A DNA stretch of 59,211 bases from Bacteroidales bacterium (GCA_028277395.1 JANQGJ010000029.1:1-59211); one strand, 5' to 3'. Counted from the first letter of the stretch, positions 45,388-55,079 are shown. Notes: generated by a model from the letters alone, not told the origin. Program-made: numbers and translations.

Positions 45388-45451
45388 TAATCCCTTCCTC
45401 ATCTATTATCCACCAAACCCGCATTGATTATCGCACAATCGACTCATAAAG

Positions 45452-45517
45452 CAATAGAACAATAGAACAATAGAGCGATAGAACAATAGAGCAATAGAAA
45501 ATAGAACAATCGAACAA
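45452..45517. repeat. 8-bp tandem repeat (CAATAGAA), about eight copies
   Basis: Consecutive units read CAATAGAA, CAATAGAA, CAATAGAG, CGATAGAA, CAATAGAG, CAATAGAA, AATAGAA and CAATCGAA, ending in CAATCAATC just where the NUDIX stop codon begins (45518-45520). It is a short intergenic microsatellite, unlike a CRISPR in unit length and lack of spacers. It could vary in copy number between strains. Confidence 0.8.
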
Positions 45518-46108
45518 TCAATCAAACACCACACTCAACGTATCCGAAATAGATCTGTAAGACCTTGATACTGCATCAGCTGCATCATCACTGCTCATCC
45601 ACAGTGCTTCAGTAATATCTTCTTCAAACTGAGGTTTAAGTTCATTTTTATCAAGTGTTTCCATTAAAAACCAGTACGTCTTTTTCAGATACCACCTATT
45701 CTTTTGGTTGTAAATATGATAAGTATGTGGTAGTTCATCTGTTATTTCCACCTGAGTCAGTCCTGTTTCTTCACAAACCTCACGAATTGCAGCAGCTTTC
45801 ACTGTCTCACCTTTATCAATCTTTCCTTTGGGTAAATCCCAGGTATTCATCCTTTTAATGATAAGGAATTCGTTTGCAGTATTTTTAACAACTCCACCTG
45901 CAGCTTCAATATATTTGAAATGACTTGAAAAACTATTAAAAACTTTGTTTTCATCATCTCCGGTTATGACAATATCGGTAAGACTACAACTGTTTTTCAG
46001 CTTTTCTATAAGAAGATCAATTGCCAGGGAGTTGATGACCCTGGCAGTTGTATACTGAACTTCTTCTGAGATTGTTATTGTTATGTTGTTGTAAAAGATA
46101 TTTATCAT
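45518..46108 (-). CDS. NUDIX hydrolase
   Basis: The 196-residue product (start at the ATG at 46108; an upstream ATG at 46153 would add 15 hydrophobic residues) has a complete NUDIX box, GKIDKGETVKAAAIREVCEE followed by TGL, matching GX5EX7REUXEEXGU, in a domain spanning about 60-190. The N-terminal ~55 residues (MINIFYNNITITIS) form a separate small part seen in Bacteroidota members. These enzymes cleave nucleoside diphosphates linked to another group; the substrate is unknown. The gene ends directly at a tandem repeat and is unlikely to belong to the toxin-like cassette upstream. Confidence 0.9.
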   Translation of the reverse strand: MINIFYNNITITISEEVQYTTARVINSLAIDLLIEKLKNSCSLTDIVITGDDENKVFNSFSSHFKYIEAAGGVVKNTANEFLIIKRMNTWDLPKGKIDKGETVKAAAIREVCEETGLTQVEITDELPHTYHIYNQKNRWYLKKTYWFLMETLDKNELKPQFEEDITEALWMSSDDAADAVSRSYRSISDTLSVVFD

Positions 46109-46169
46109 TGGAAATAATTGAGCGAATAAAAATAACTGAGACAAAAATATCACTTATATAAATGAGTAA

Positions 46170-46616
46170 TTATCTCAACCTTCTTAATAAAGTCTCAAAT
46201 TCATCTACCAAATCATCATTTCTCTTATATCCTTCAACTACCTTTATCAGATTTGAAAACAATTCACTTGCATCTTCTCGAATAAGAAAGCATTTAAACG
46301 ATCTCTTATCTTGGTTATAAATGGAAACTTTAAATGTTCCGTACTCCTGACATTTTTCAACAACAGTATCTACACAATTTTCTCTAATTATTTCTTGGAC
46401 ATTATTGTAATGTTTCTTTCCTATTCTATACTTATGAACCATATTACTTTCTACAAAATCAATAAATGAAGTATCATTATTCATATTTATTTTGTTATTC
46501 GTAATAAGTATAGAAAAAACAGGTTTATCTGACCATCCAATATGCTCAATTAATATGTATTCAGAAGGATATTGTTTTGTAAATAATAAAATTGTGAATA
46601 ATACTATATTTTTCAT
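46170..46616 (-). CDS. Orphan protein downstream of the RHS gene; candidate immunity protein
   Basis: This 148-residue protein has a short hydrophobic N-terminus (MKNIVLFTILLF) that may be a signal peptide or anchor, then a charged alpha/beta region with no motif I recognise. The stop codon of the 2111-residue RHS gene lies 1 bp upstream of its ATG, the usual place for an immunity gene of a polymorphic toxin. Its DNA is markedly AT-rich (about 17-27% G+C over two 60-bp lines, 46381-46500), unlike its neighbours and suggestive of transfer. Being an immunity protein is inference from position; it could also be an unrelated exported partner. Confidence 0.6.
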   Translation of the reverse strand: MKNIVLFTILLFTKQYPSEYILIEHIGWSDKPVFSILITNNKINMNNDTSFIDFVESNMVHKYRIGKKHYNNVQEIIRENCVDTVVEKCQEYGTFKVSIYNQDKRSFKCFLIREDASELFSNLIKVVEGYKRNDDLVDEFETLLRRLR

Positions 46617-46617
46617 A

Positions 46618-49600
46618 TTAAAAGTTTTTTAAAATATTAAGATGAAAATCAGACGGGTTCACTTCCTTAAATGGAAAACTAATAACCGAATACTTTTCTA
46701 TTTTGAATCCATAAGAGACTGTCTGAATGAATTCATATTTCCCTCTATTATTTTTTCCCACTACGGATAATTCAGCAGTCCAATACGTTCCATCCTTCAT
46801 AGGGCGACGAGGTCCATCAACAAAAATAAGATCAGTTTGTCTTTTGTTCCTCCACCTTATCACCTCTTTATCAGTATAATAAAATGGTAAATTGTCATCG
46901 TTTGGATAAGGATCTAGATAAGGTGAAGTAGCACCATATTGAGGCACGTTGGTTTCAACTGTTTGAATCCACCTAAAATCCTTTAATCCAGTACCTTCAT
47001 CAATATATGCAAAAGCAACATCAAGCCCACCATTATCAGATTCAATTACTGTTTTATAGTCACGATTTATAAATTTATCATATATCTTGCTTACATAGTG
47101 AATCCTATTCATATTCTTCGAATATATCGATTGAGTATAAGTAGTCAATCCAATTGAAGCACCCTTAAAGAAACCAGAAAACATACCATATGTTCCTGCC
47201 ACCGCTCCTTCTGATAAACTTATAGTTAAACTCTGCTTATGTAATAAGGAGGATACTGTACTACCTAAAAAACTTCCTCCAAAACCAGCTATTGCCCTCA
47301 TTGTTCCTACGCTTAACATTGCATTATTTAATGCTGATGCTCCATAAACTCCAAAAGTACCCATAAAATTACCTATTCCAGCAGTCGCAAATGTAGTAAT
47401 TAACATCGTAATTGTTTCCTGTTTTGTTGGAGTGTTCAATTTAAAACCACCTGGATAAGTACTAACATAACCTGAAGGGTCATTAAGTTTCAGTGGATTA
47501 TTAAAACAATAACTATACCTATTTATGCTCTGAGTATAATCAGGTGATTGAACAAAAACGTCAGGAGATAGAAATCGTCCAACAACAGGATCATATACCC
47601 TGCCATTCATATTTATAAGATCAAAATCATCAAGATGTTCATGTAATGTAAATCCTCTGTCGAACAAGAAATTCTGTTGTATATTGTTAAATCCCCAATT
47701 AGAAGGATTTCTTCTTCTACCCCAAGGGTCGTAATTTAATTTTTCGACAACTTCTCCTTCATTGTTTGTTATTGTTTCAATACTTTCCAGATGATCCTTG
47801 TGGATAAAATACATTGTTTCATTTTCATCGTTATCAATCTCGAAGATAGCACATAATCCATCTCCGGCAGTTATAAAATGCAGATACCTGAATTCCTGAT
47901 TTGAATTCTCCTCAATTTCAAAACTTCCATCAACAAAAGTTTTTGTTTTGATCAAAGATCCTGCATTGTATAACTCTGTCCGCTTTCTTTTTTGTGCATG
48001 ATCATATTCAAACATCAGGACAGAAGCTTCTTCAGGGAATAACGGGTCCCCCTGCCAAATTGTTTCAACTTTATCAAATTCGGTATATGTTATTTCCTGT
48101 TCAACTGATTTAACAGAATTAAGATAATCAGTTGCTGGTGCTTCAACCTTGCTTAAAGCATGAGGACCTGCACCATTTGTTTGGTACTTATAGGTCCCAA
48201 TATCTGATTTTGTATCGATATTTCCATTATCACAATAGGTGATACTATATTCTGTACTACCAGAAACTTTCCATGTTTTCAACCGGCTTTTTAACTTTGA
48301 ATCGTCATAAGTAAAATTTTCCGTAATAGAGTGATTGCCATAAGGAGGAGATATTGTTGCTTTTCGCCAATCAAGATTTCCCGTACTTATATCGAAATTG
48401 TATTCAAGGTCCTGTACTCCGTTTTCTGTATATATTGAAACCGGAAAACCATAATTATCATATACCTTACTTGTCAGCAAACCATTCCCAGATAAAAACT
48501 GTGTAATCTGTCCCCTGGCATTAACATCAGTTAATTCCCATATTAGATTACCAGTATTTGCACGTTCAACTGCCAGCAAATAACCATTTTTGTAATGATG
48601 ATCTATTGCAAAACCAGAAGGCCATGTTTGCCTGTCAAGCTTTCCATAAGTATTATATGTAAAATTGAATAAATAGCTATCTGAGCCCACTTTTTCTGTT
48701 TTTTCAATTAGTCTGGATAAGTTGTCGTATTTATAACTTGTTTCAAAACCATTATTTTTTATAACTTTTTGCAGTTGTCCAAATCCTGCTGATCCAAAAG
48801 GACAATAGGTATAACTTGTAATATCAGAGACACTCCCTTCAAGAGTTTTAGTAACAATTCTTCCCAGGTTATCATATACCATGGTATAAGTATGGTTGTT
48901 ACCATTAGTTTGTGATATTAGTTCACCAAAAGGATTATAATCGTATATTATTGGGTCAGAATTCGGCTCGATTAACTTCTCTTTGTAACCTCCCGCATCA
49001 TATAAGATTGTTGTAGCAGCTCCACCGGAAGATATTGCCTTTGGATGGCCTGAACTATAATATGAATATGTGACAGAACCACCCGGATCAGTCGCCAGTA
49101 TTACTTGACCTATTGCATTAGTTATTTTAGATGTTTCAATACCTGTTGTACTGTTTAAAGATGTTGTTTCCCTGCCATTATAAGTATTAACAATTGTTGA
49201 TGTTGGTGTTAATAGTGTTTTAACCTGACCTGTGTTTGTATATTCATATGATGTCCATAATTGATCTGATGGACTATAATGCAAATTAGATGTTTTAAAT
49301 ATTTCACCTACGCTATTATATTGAGTCTCCTTAAATATTTTTTGTTCATTAATATCGTATGAAACTGTCCTTAATTCTCTTGAAAGATTATCACAGAAAA
49401 CTAGTACAGGCTGCTCTCCTGATTTCCTTGACCAGGTACAAAACAGTCCATACTCAGGATTATCTTCACATTGAGATGACCAAAGTATTTCCTGCTTTAG
49501 CGTAATGCCATCAGGGTAAGTTGTTTGCTTAAGTCTTCCAAATCCATCATAATCGAAAACAGTCTGCAAACCTCCCACATCAGTTACAGTTAATTTTGTT

Positions 49601-52600
49601 CCTGTAACATTGTCGTATGTTGAGGATTTAATATAGTCCTGACCATCAAGAGTATTCTTTTCTTCAGTTAGAAATCTATGAAAAAAGTCCTGATCAAAAA
49701 CAAACTCTGTAACCCTATCAGTAATTACAGGAGTAAAATTTGGTGCTGATAGGGTTATTTTATCAATATTTCCATAATCATCATACTCATATGTCAGCCG
49801 TTTAATCATAGAAGTATTGTTATTTGGGGTTAAGGTTTTTATGTGAACATATGGTTTGTTCAATATATAATCGTATGTTGTTGTTTTAGTATCAATACTC
49901 CCATCATCTTTATCCCATTTATTAACTTCCTCTGAGTCAATACGTCCTACCAACCAATTAGTTATATCAGGAGTTTCATAAATAAATGAAGTTTTTTTGT
50001 AAAAATTGTAATCCTCCTCATTGTTGAATTCTGTTAACCAGTCAGAATCTGTATAAACATCCACTGATGTTAAATTTCCGTACAGTATATCTGTAACCGA
50101 ATAATTTATTTTAGTTAGAGTTGTACTTATATAACCACTTCCATCACCTGTCGAAACTGCTTTTGATAGAGAATTAGGAATATAATAAAAAATCCTTTTC
50201 GACCCAAAATGATAAACAGTTGGGATATCGTTGGTTAGTGATGATATTAATACTTCTGTTCCACCTACCCTTACCTGGTTGTTTTTAACAAAGGTAAAGT
50301 AATAATCTTCATTATAATCAAAGATACTAATGTTTTTAATTTGATTTGGTAGATTTGGATTGGTTGTTTTGGTAAAGTTCATAAAGCCTAAAAAGCCTTT
50401 TCCCTGTTTATGAAACTTTGCATTATCGTACTTATAATTTGTTGAATTTGATCCACCCAATCCATCATTACGACTTATTGACTCAACTACATATAAAGCA
50501 GGTTGTATATCAATAACCGGATAAGAACTCTCAGTTCCATCTCCCTTAGTATAAATATCATTGCTTGTTAACGGTGTATAAACAATATTTGAGGTACTAC
50601 CTAAACCATTTGTTATTTCATTTATTAAATTTGAATTATCGTTTGGGTATATGTACAGATATCGTTTATTAATACCACCATAATAATTAATATCATTATT
50701 GCCATCACCATTGAAATCGCCAATGCCAAAGAACTGGTCAGCATAAGCAATCCCAACTGTTTCTATAAACTCATTGTGAAAACTTAACCCATTACTGAAA
50801 TAAAAATAATTTTCAAGTAAATTCGTACTGGTTCCCAGTTCCTTATCATAATACTCATAAATATCATCCTTTCCATCACCATTAAAATCTGCAACAACAA
50901 TATAGTGCTGTGGATCTGTTCCATTAACCACTGGACCAAGACCTGGTGCATAATTATTATTCCAATCAAAATCAGTTCCTGTAAACAGGTGTATTTCCCA
51001 ACCTGTTCCAGCTATCCAGGTGAGCACATCTGTCATTCCATCACCATTGAAATCACCATGATACACTTCATGCCATGGTGACGGATATCCTGGTACTGTA
51101 TTTACAAAAAGGCTTTCCAATGTTGAATAATTTCCAATCGGATCAGATACTTCATAAATATTACACTCAGTATCGCTAATAAACATGATATCTGTTTTGC
51201 CATCAGCATTGTAATCGTCAGCATTTTCAATTTTATAACCTGCAGTAATAGTGCCATTTCCAATGATTAATTCATAACCACTAAACTCTGTTCCCATTTT
51301 TATATTCCAGGTTCGGTCTTCATACAAAAAGAAAATATCTGTTATCATGTCCCCGTTAAAATCACCAAAAATGAACTTCTCAATATCATTACCTGAACTT
51401 AATTCTGTTAAATAAAACGCTAATGGTGTATCGGATAACTCAGCATCACCAGTCGTTGGGTTTACAGAAGCGAAATATACATCCAGCCTAAATTGATTTA
51501 CAGCCGGACTGGTTGGTGTAGCCTCTGTATGTACTTCCACTCCAATAACCAAGTCTCCCAGTCCATCTCCATTAAAGTCATAATTATTTTTTAGATACTT
51601 TCCTGGTTGGTAATTATCAATATAGGTATAATTCGCAGGAAGCACATCCGTATCAGTTAACTCAAAAACGTCATCACCCATGTTAATAAAAAGTTCTTTT
51701 TTACTGTTTCCTATCCAGGTGATATCGTTCGGAATTCTTACATAATCAGTCTTGCCATCTCCATTGTAATCACCATTTATGTAAGTGTAATCATTCTCAT
51801 ATTCATTGGTTGTTGACTCAACTATAGGTGACTGTATTTCTTCGCCCCATTCAAACTTAGTTGGGTTAAAAATATTTCCATATCGATCATGTACAGTAAC
51901 ACTTTCAAGATGAGTATAAAAACCAGTATCATCATACAGTAGGTTATAACTCGAAACTGATTGTAATTCAGGCGTATAGACTATATTGATGTTTGCGAGC
52001 AGGAGGTTTTGTTCTATCTTGCTTCCATTAACATAAAGTTTGTTGATATCATTTCGGCCTGACATATAGCTGAATTCAACTTTGTAAAATGTTGACTGCC
52101 CTGTTTCTTTATTCCCTCCATAACTTATACTTTTGATTCTGCTCATTCTACTGTTGTCAGTATAATATTCATAATCAATGTAATTGCCAGACCTGTCACT
52201 TATCCTGTTTAGGCTCCATGATAGTATATATTGTCCCCAGCTTGCCATTATTTTTGAATCAGAACTATTGCCATATTCCAAAATCCTTCCATCTTTTGTA
52301 TAAACCTCAAATGAAAGTGGTCCAAAGGAATTAGATTCTTTAACAATAATTTTGGAAAAAACTTCGATTTCAGTCCGAAATTCAGTATCATCTGTATTCA
52401 CTGATATTAATCGTTGTCCATCCAGCATAAACTTATCATTATCATCAAAATCTATCCCATCAACGAAACCATCATTATAAATTGTAGTTGTTGCAAGAGT
52501 AATAGCTGATAGTCCCGAAAGAGACCAACCCACACCTAACAATCCATTACCACCCTGACTATTATAAACCAAACCAAGCTCGGGTGTCATTCCACTCACA

Positions 52601-52953
52601 CCAGGTGGAAGATCAATTGGAATACTATAAACGGCTCCGCCACTGGGAGAAACCGACAAGTTACCAGGTAAAGTCCCTACCACACCACCGGCATTATTGC
52701 TAGGGTCTCCACCTGTAAGGTCACCATCATCTGACGGGAATACCAATAGTGGATCTGTTTTAGCAAGAACATGATAAGAAGGTGCCGGGTCACTATTAAA
52801 TCCTGTTACCATCTGAACAAAATCGCGTCCAATATAATCCCTGGTTACATTGCTATTTATTTCTGAATCAAGAATAAAGTAAGGTTGAGGTTCCTGACCA
52901 AGTATATGAAAAGTTAATAGTATTAGTATAAATATTGAAATGACTTTTTTCAT
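46618..52953 (-). CDS. Giant SpvB/FG-GAP/RHS-repeat secreted protein, toxin-like
   Basis: This 2111-residue protein has a signal peptide (1-20). An SpvB-type domain (about 97-380; SVSPSGGAVYSIPIDLPPGV, NSQGGNGLLGVGWSLSG) is followed by about seven FG-GAP/VCBS calcium-loop repeats (about 394-760; GDYNGDGKTD, GDFNGDGMTD), a TcdB-like middle domain (about 785-890), YD repeats (about 1090-1700; FDYDGFGRLKQTTYPDG), and the RHS core (1742-1829) with RRRNPSNWGF, NMNGRVYDPVVGRFLSPD and NNPLKLNDPSGY. The final 282 residues (nt 46618-47466) are different: a Gly/Ala-rich hydrophobic stretch, then a 166-residue tail (1946-2111) I cannot assign. The plan is that of a polymorphic toxin with all Tc-B/C-like parts in one chain. 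There is no T9SS domain. Confidence 0.88.
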   Translation of the reverse strand: MKKVISIFILILLTFHILGQEPQPYFILDSEINSNVTRDYIGRDFVQMVTGFNSDPAPSYHVLAKTDPLLVFPSDDGDLTGGDPSNNAGGVVGTLPGNLSVSPSGGAVYSIPIDLPPGVSGMTPELGLVYNSQGGNGLLGVGWSLSGLSAITLATTTIYNDGFVDGIDFDDNDKFMLDGQRLISVNTDDTEFRTEIEVFSKIIVKESNSFGPLSFEVYTKDGRILEYGNSSDSKIMASWGQYILSWSLNRISDRSGNYIDYEYYTDNSRMSRIKSISYGGNKETGQSTFYKVEFSYMSGRNDINKLYVNGSKIEQNLLLANINIVYTPELQSVSSYNLLYDDTGFYTHLESVTVHDRYGNIFNPTKFEWGEEIQSPIVESTTNEYENDYTYINGDYNGDGKTDYVRIPNDITWIGNSKKELFINMGDDVFELTDTDVLPANYTYIDNYQPGKYLKNNYDFNGDGLGDLVIGVEVHTEATPTSPAVNQFRLDVYFASVNPTTGDAELSDTPLAFYLTELSSGNDIEKFIFGDFNGDMITDIFFLYEDRTWNIKMGTEFSGYELIIGNGTITAGYKIENADDYNADGKTDIMFISDTECNIYEVSDPIGNYSTLESLFVNTVPGYPSPWHEVYHGDFNGDGMTDVLTWIAGTGWEIHLFTGTDFDWNNNYAPGLGPVVNGTDPQHYIVVADFNGDGKDDIYEYYDKELGTSTNLLENYFYFSNGLSFHNEFIETVGIAYADQFFGIGDFNGDGNNDINYYGGINKRYLYIYPNDNSNLINEITNGLGSTSNIVYTPLTSNDIYTKGDGTESSYPVIDIQPALYVVESISRNDGLGGSNSTNYKYDNAKFHKQGKGFLGFMNFTKTTNPNLPNQIKNISIFDYNEDYYFTFVKNNQVRVGGTEVLISSLTNDIPTVYHFGSKRIFYYIPNSLSKAVSTGDGSGYISTTLTKINYSVTDILYGNLTSVDVYTDSDWLTEFNNEEDYNFYKKTSFIYETPDITNWLVGRIDSEEVNKWDKDDGSIDTKTTTYDYILNKPYVHIKTLTPNNNTSMIKRLTYEYDDYGNIDKITLSAPNFTPVITDRVTEFVFDQDFFHRFLTEEKNTLDGQDYIKSSTYDNVTGTKLTVTDVGGLQTVFDYDGFGRLKQTTYPDGITLKQEILWSSQCEDNPEYGLFCTWSRKSGEQPVLVFCDNLSRELRTVSYDINEQKIFKETQYNSVGEIFKTSNLHYSPSDQLWTSYEYTNTGQVKTLLTPTSTIVNTYNGRETTSLNSTTGIETSKITNAIGQVILATDPGGSVTYSYYSSGHPKAISSGGAATTILYDAGGYKEKLIEPNSDPIIYDYNPFGELISQTNGNNHTYTMVYDNLGRIVTKTLEGSVSDITSYTYCPFGSAGFGQLQKVIKNNGFETSYKYDNLSRLIEKTEKVGSDSYLFNFTYNTYGKLDRQTWPSGFAIDHHYKNGYLLAVERANTGNLIWELTDVNARGQITQFLSGNGLLTSKVYDNYGFPVSIYTENGVQDLEYNFDISTGNLDWRKATISPPYGNHSITENFTYDDSKLKSRLKTWKVSGSTEYSITYCDNGNIDTKSDIGTYKYQTNGAGPHALSKVEAPATDYLNSVKSVEQEITYTEFDKVETIWQGDPLFPEEASVLMFEYDHAQKRKRTELYNAGSLIKTKTFVDGSFEIEENSNQEFRYLHFITAGDGLCAIFEIDNDENETMYFIHKDHLESIETITNNEGEVVEKLNYDPWGRRRNPSNWGFNNIQQNFLFDRGFTLHEHLDDFDLINMNGRVYDPVVGRFLSPDVFVQSPDYTQSINRYSYCFNNPLKLNDPSGYVSTYPGGFKLNTPTKQETITMLITTFATAGIGNFMGTFGVYGASALNNAMLSVGTMRAIAGFGGSFLGSTVSSLLHKQSLTISLSEGAVAGTYGMFSGFFKGASIGLTTYTQSIYSKNMNRIHYVSKIYDKFINRDYKTVIESDNGGLDVAFAYIDEGTGLKDFRWIQTVETNVPQYGATSPYLDPYPNDDNLPFYYTDKEVIRWRNKRQTDLIFVDGPRRPMKDGTYWTAELSVVGKNNRGKYEFIQTVSYGFKIEKYSVISFPFKEVNPSDFHLNILKNF

Positions 52954-53034
52954 GATTAATTTTTATTATTGTAATAGATAATATGTCTGAAATACCGTTT
53001 TGTATGCATTAATGTTATTAATGGTTTGTACATA

Positions 53035-53502
53035 TCAACGTTTAATTATTCTCCATGAATTACTTCTTCCATTAAAAATAATAGTATAAATATAAGTTCC
53101 TCTTTTACACATTTGCATATCAATTTCTGTATCACTTAGTACAAGCCTTCCCCTGGATATAACACTACCTGTTAGCGAAACCAGAGAATATTGTATATCA
53201 TCGTTATCTGATAAATTACTAACAGATACTATAAATTTGTTCAAAGTTGGATTTGGATAAATATTGACTGAAACATCACAAATCACTGTACTATCTGCAA
53301 GTATTGATTTCTTGAGCTCAACTGGCTGGACAATATCTGCCTGAATCACATCACTTTCGATCATACCGGGGATATAAACAGCTTGTCTAAGCCATCTGTT
53401 ACCTGCTTCATCGTACTTAAACTCAATAGTATTTGGTTCCTGTGACAGAATTATATGAGGAATTCCACAAAATAAAACTAATAATAACAGCAGATTCTTC
53501 AT
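53035..53502 (-). CDS. Small T9SS-sorted protein of the RHS cassette
   Basis: This 155-residue protein has a signal peptide (about 1-20), a short N-terminal part with the YD-repeat-like sequence FKYDEAGNRWLRQ (about 28-40), and then a type A T9SS C-terminal sorting domain over the last ~80 residues (VNIYPNPTLNKFIVSVSN ... RGTYIYTIIF). It is little more than a T9SS signal with a YD-like module. It lies 81 bp upstream of the RHS gene and 8 bp after the GIGT-repeat gene, so it may help bring the RHS protein to the surface; that role is inference. Confidence 0.78.
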   Translation of the reverse strand: MKNLLLLLVLFCGIPHIILSQEPNTIEFKYDEAGNRWLRQAVYIPGMIESDVIQADIVQPVELKKSILADSTVICDVSVNIYPNPTLNKFIVSVSNLSDNDDIQYSLVSLTGSVISRGRLVLSDTEIDMQMCKRGTYIYTIIFNGRSNSWRIIKR

Positions 53503-53510
53503 AACATGTT

Positions 53511-54917
53511 TTATTTAGAGTTAATTAAATTCTTTATTTCATCAATCTCAACCTGCTGTTCTTTGATGATACTATGCTGTTCTTCAATAAGACCTTGCTG
53601 GCTTTCGATAGCTTTCTGTTGTTCAATAATATAAAGTGTTAGCTCCTCTACTTTTTTCAACAGAATACTATTCATGTCTGCAAGACCATATCCATTTTCC
53701 ATAACATCTGCTTCTGAAGGCACATCGGGTAAATGCTTATTTTTCTTAATGAATGATTCAAGATTTTTAATTGAACGTAACTCATATTCCGGTTCAAAAA
53801 CACAATCATACCAATTAGCCGGATCTTCAATCATAACCTCATCTGTAAGTATCTTTCCATCCACGGCTAATCTGTATCCGTAGGTATTAATGGTTCCAAT
53901 ACCTACATTTCCATCTGTATAATATAAATCTGTACTACTTTCTTTCAGTTTCCACAGACTAAATTCCATTGGATCACACCATGTTGCTTTCCCCTCAATA
54001 TCTGATTTAAGTATAAAATTGCTCTGTGGGGGATTTAGTTCATCAAATAATGTAAAATAAGTTGTAGTTGTCCTTTCATTTACAATAAGATCAGTAGATT
54101 TTGTAGTTCCTTTTACATCAAAATCATATGTAGGTTCTTCATTTTTAATCCCTACCTTGCCATTATTTAGAATTGTGAGAGTATTTTGATTCTCATTGTC
54201 ATTGAATTTAATATAACCTGTTCCATCATTGAGATTATCATTAATATTGAAGACCATTCCGGCATGGCCTGTTTCATTTGTCACCTGAAATACAGCATCA
54301 CCGTAGTTTGAACCCGGTGCAATATTATTCTGACCATTGGATAAGCCTATTATAAGGTTATTAAATTCTTGAAAATCCGAATAACGATTAATCTTAAATA
54401 CAGGATTATCATCAAATATTTCCAACAAAGTAGTTGGATTCTCAGTTCCGATACCAACGTTACCTGAAACAGGATCCAGCACCATTTGAACCCCTCCTAA
54501 TAGTCTGCTGTTGGATGAAGTAGGAGGTCTAGCAAAAAAAACTAACTTCTCTGGCAAATTACTACCATCACCCCAAACTATTTCAGCAATAGAAGATTCA
54601 AAATACAACCGGTTCCTCAATGTTACTCTCCCTGTTACGTTTAGTTTGTTTTGGAACGGATTCAGGCAACTAGGATCAACAATGATACTACTGCCAGCAT
54701 CATATAAAATACTATTTCCAATTGTGTGCCTATCCACTCCAAGAACAGTCCACTTTGTTAAATAACCAAGATCCATATTATCCAATTCACCTGTTACAAT
54801 TAGATCGCCCTTTACAGTTGGAGGTAGTTCTCCGGCTGACCGGTTTTGTCCAAATAAATTATTTACAGAAACAATTGCTGCCAGCAACAAAATGGTCAAT
54901 AAGCTTTTCTTTTTCAT
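53511..54917 (-). CDS. Secreted GIGT-repeat protein with C-terminal coiled coil (tail-fibre-like)
   Basis: This 468-residue protein has a signal peptide (1-23) and repeated segments of the Bacteroidota type GNVGIGTENPTTLLEI, GKVGIKNEEPTYDFDVKG and GNVGIGTINTYGYRLAVDGK. The conserved C-terminal block is FEPEYELRSIKNLESFIKK-NKHLPDVPSEADV, then GLADMNSILLKKVEELTLY, and a final Gln/Glu-rich coiled coil (about 420-465). These features resemble the trimeric fibre/endosialidase-chaperone-like proteins often found with RHS genes. It is the first gene of the minus-strand cassette; a TACATTTG box lies ~155 bp upstream. Probable surface protein; function unknown. Confidence 0.8.
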   Translation of the reverse strand: MKKKSLLTILLLAAIVSVNNLFGQNRSAGELPPTVKGDLIVTGELDNMDLGYLTKWTVLGVDRHTIGNSILYDAGSSIIVDPSCLNPFQNKLNVTGRVTLRNRLYFESSIAEIVWGDGSNLPEKLVFFARPPTSSNSRLLGGVQMVLDPVSGNVGIGTENPTTLLEIFDDNPVFKINRYSDFQEFNNLIIGLSNGQNNIAPGSNYGDAVFQVTNETGHAGMVFNINDNLNDGTGYIKFNDNENQNTLTILNNGKVGIKNEEPTYDFDVKGTTKSTDLIVNERTTTTYFTLFDELNPPQSNFILKSDIEGKATWCDPMEFSLWKLKESSTDLYYTDGNVGIGTINTYGYRLAVDGKILTDEVMIEDPANWYDCVFEPEYELRSIKNLESFIKKNKHLPDVPSEADVMENGYGLADMNSILLKKVEELTLYIIEQQKAIESQQGLIEEQHSIIKEQQVEIDEIKNLINSK

Positions 54918-55071
54918 TTTAAGTATTTTAAAAGGTTAGTACTATAAAATTTACATCAAGGTGTAATTAATTGATTTAACATCTGAATAATAATATTCGG
55001 AGCACTTCAAATAATTTACACTTTCTCCAAAAGAAATTGTGAGATTCTTTCGGGTTGTTTAAGTATTCAAG

Positions 55072-55079
55072 CAAATGTA
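55072..55079 (-). promoter_or_regulatory. Candidate -7 box (TACATTTG) for the RHS cassette
   Basis: On the minus strand TACATTTG fully matches TAnnTTTG. It would give a leader of ~150 nt before the ATG at 54917. The direct repeats at 55165-55194 lie ~90-115 bp upstream of it. No -33 TTG is visible at the ideal spacing. Confidence 0.4.

Noticed and set aside
45452..45517. Possible CRISPR array
   Set aside because: Units are only 8 bp, directly adjacent and without spacers; no cas gene is in the window.
46618..54917. Prophage or T6SS-linked region because of fibre-like and RHS proteins
   Set aside because: No capsid, terminase, integrase, VgrG, PAAR or tail sheath gene is present; the proteins have Sec or T9SS signals instead.
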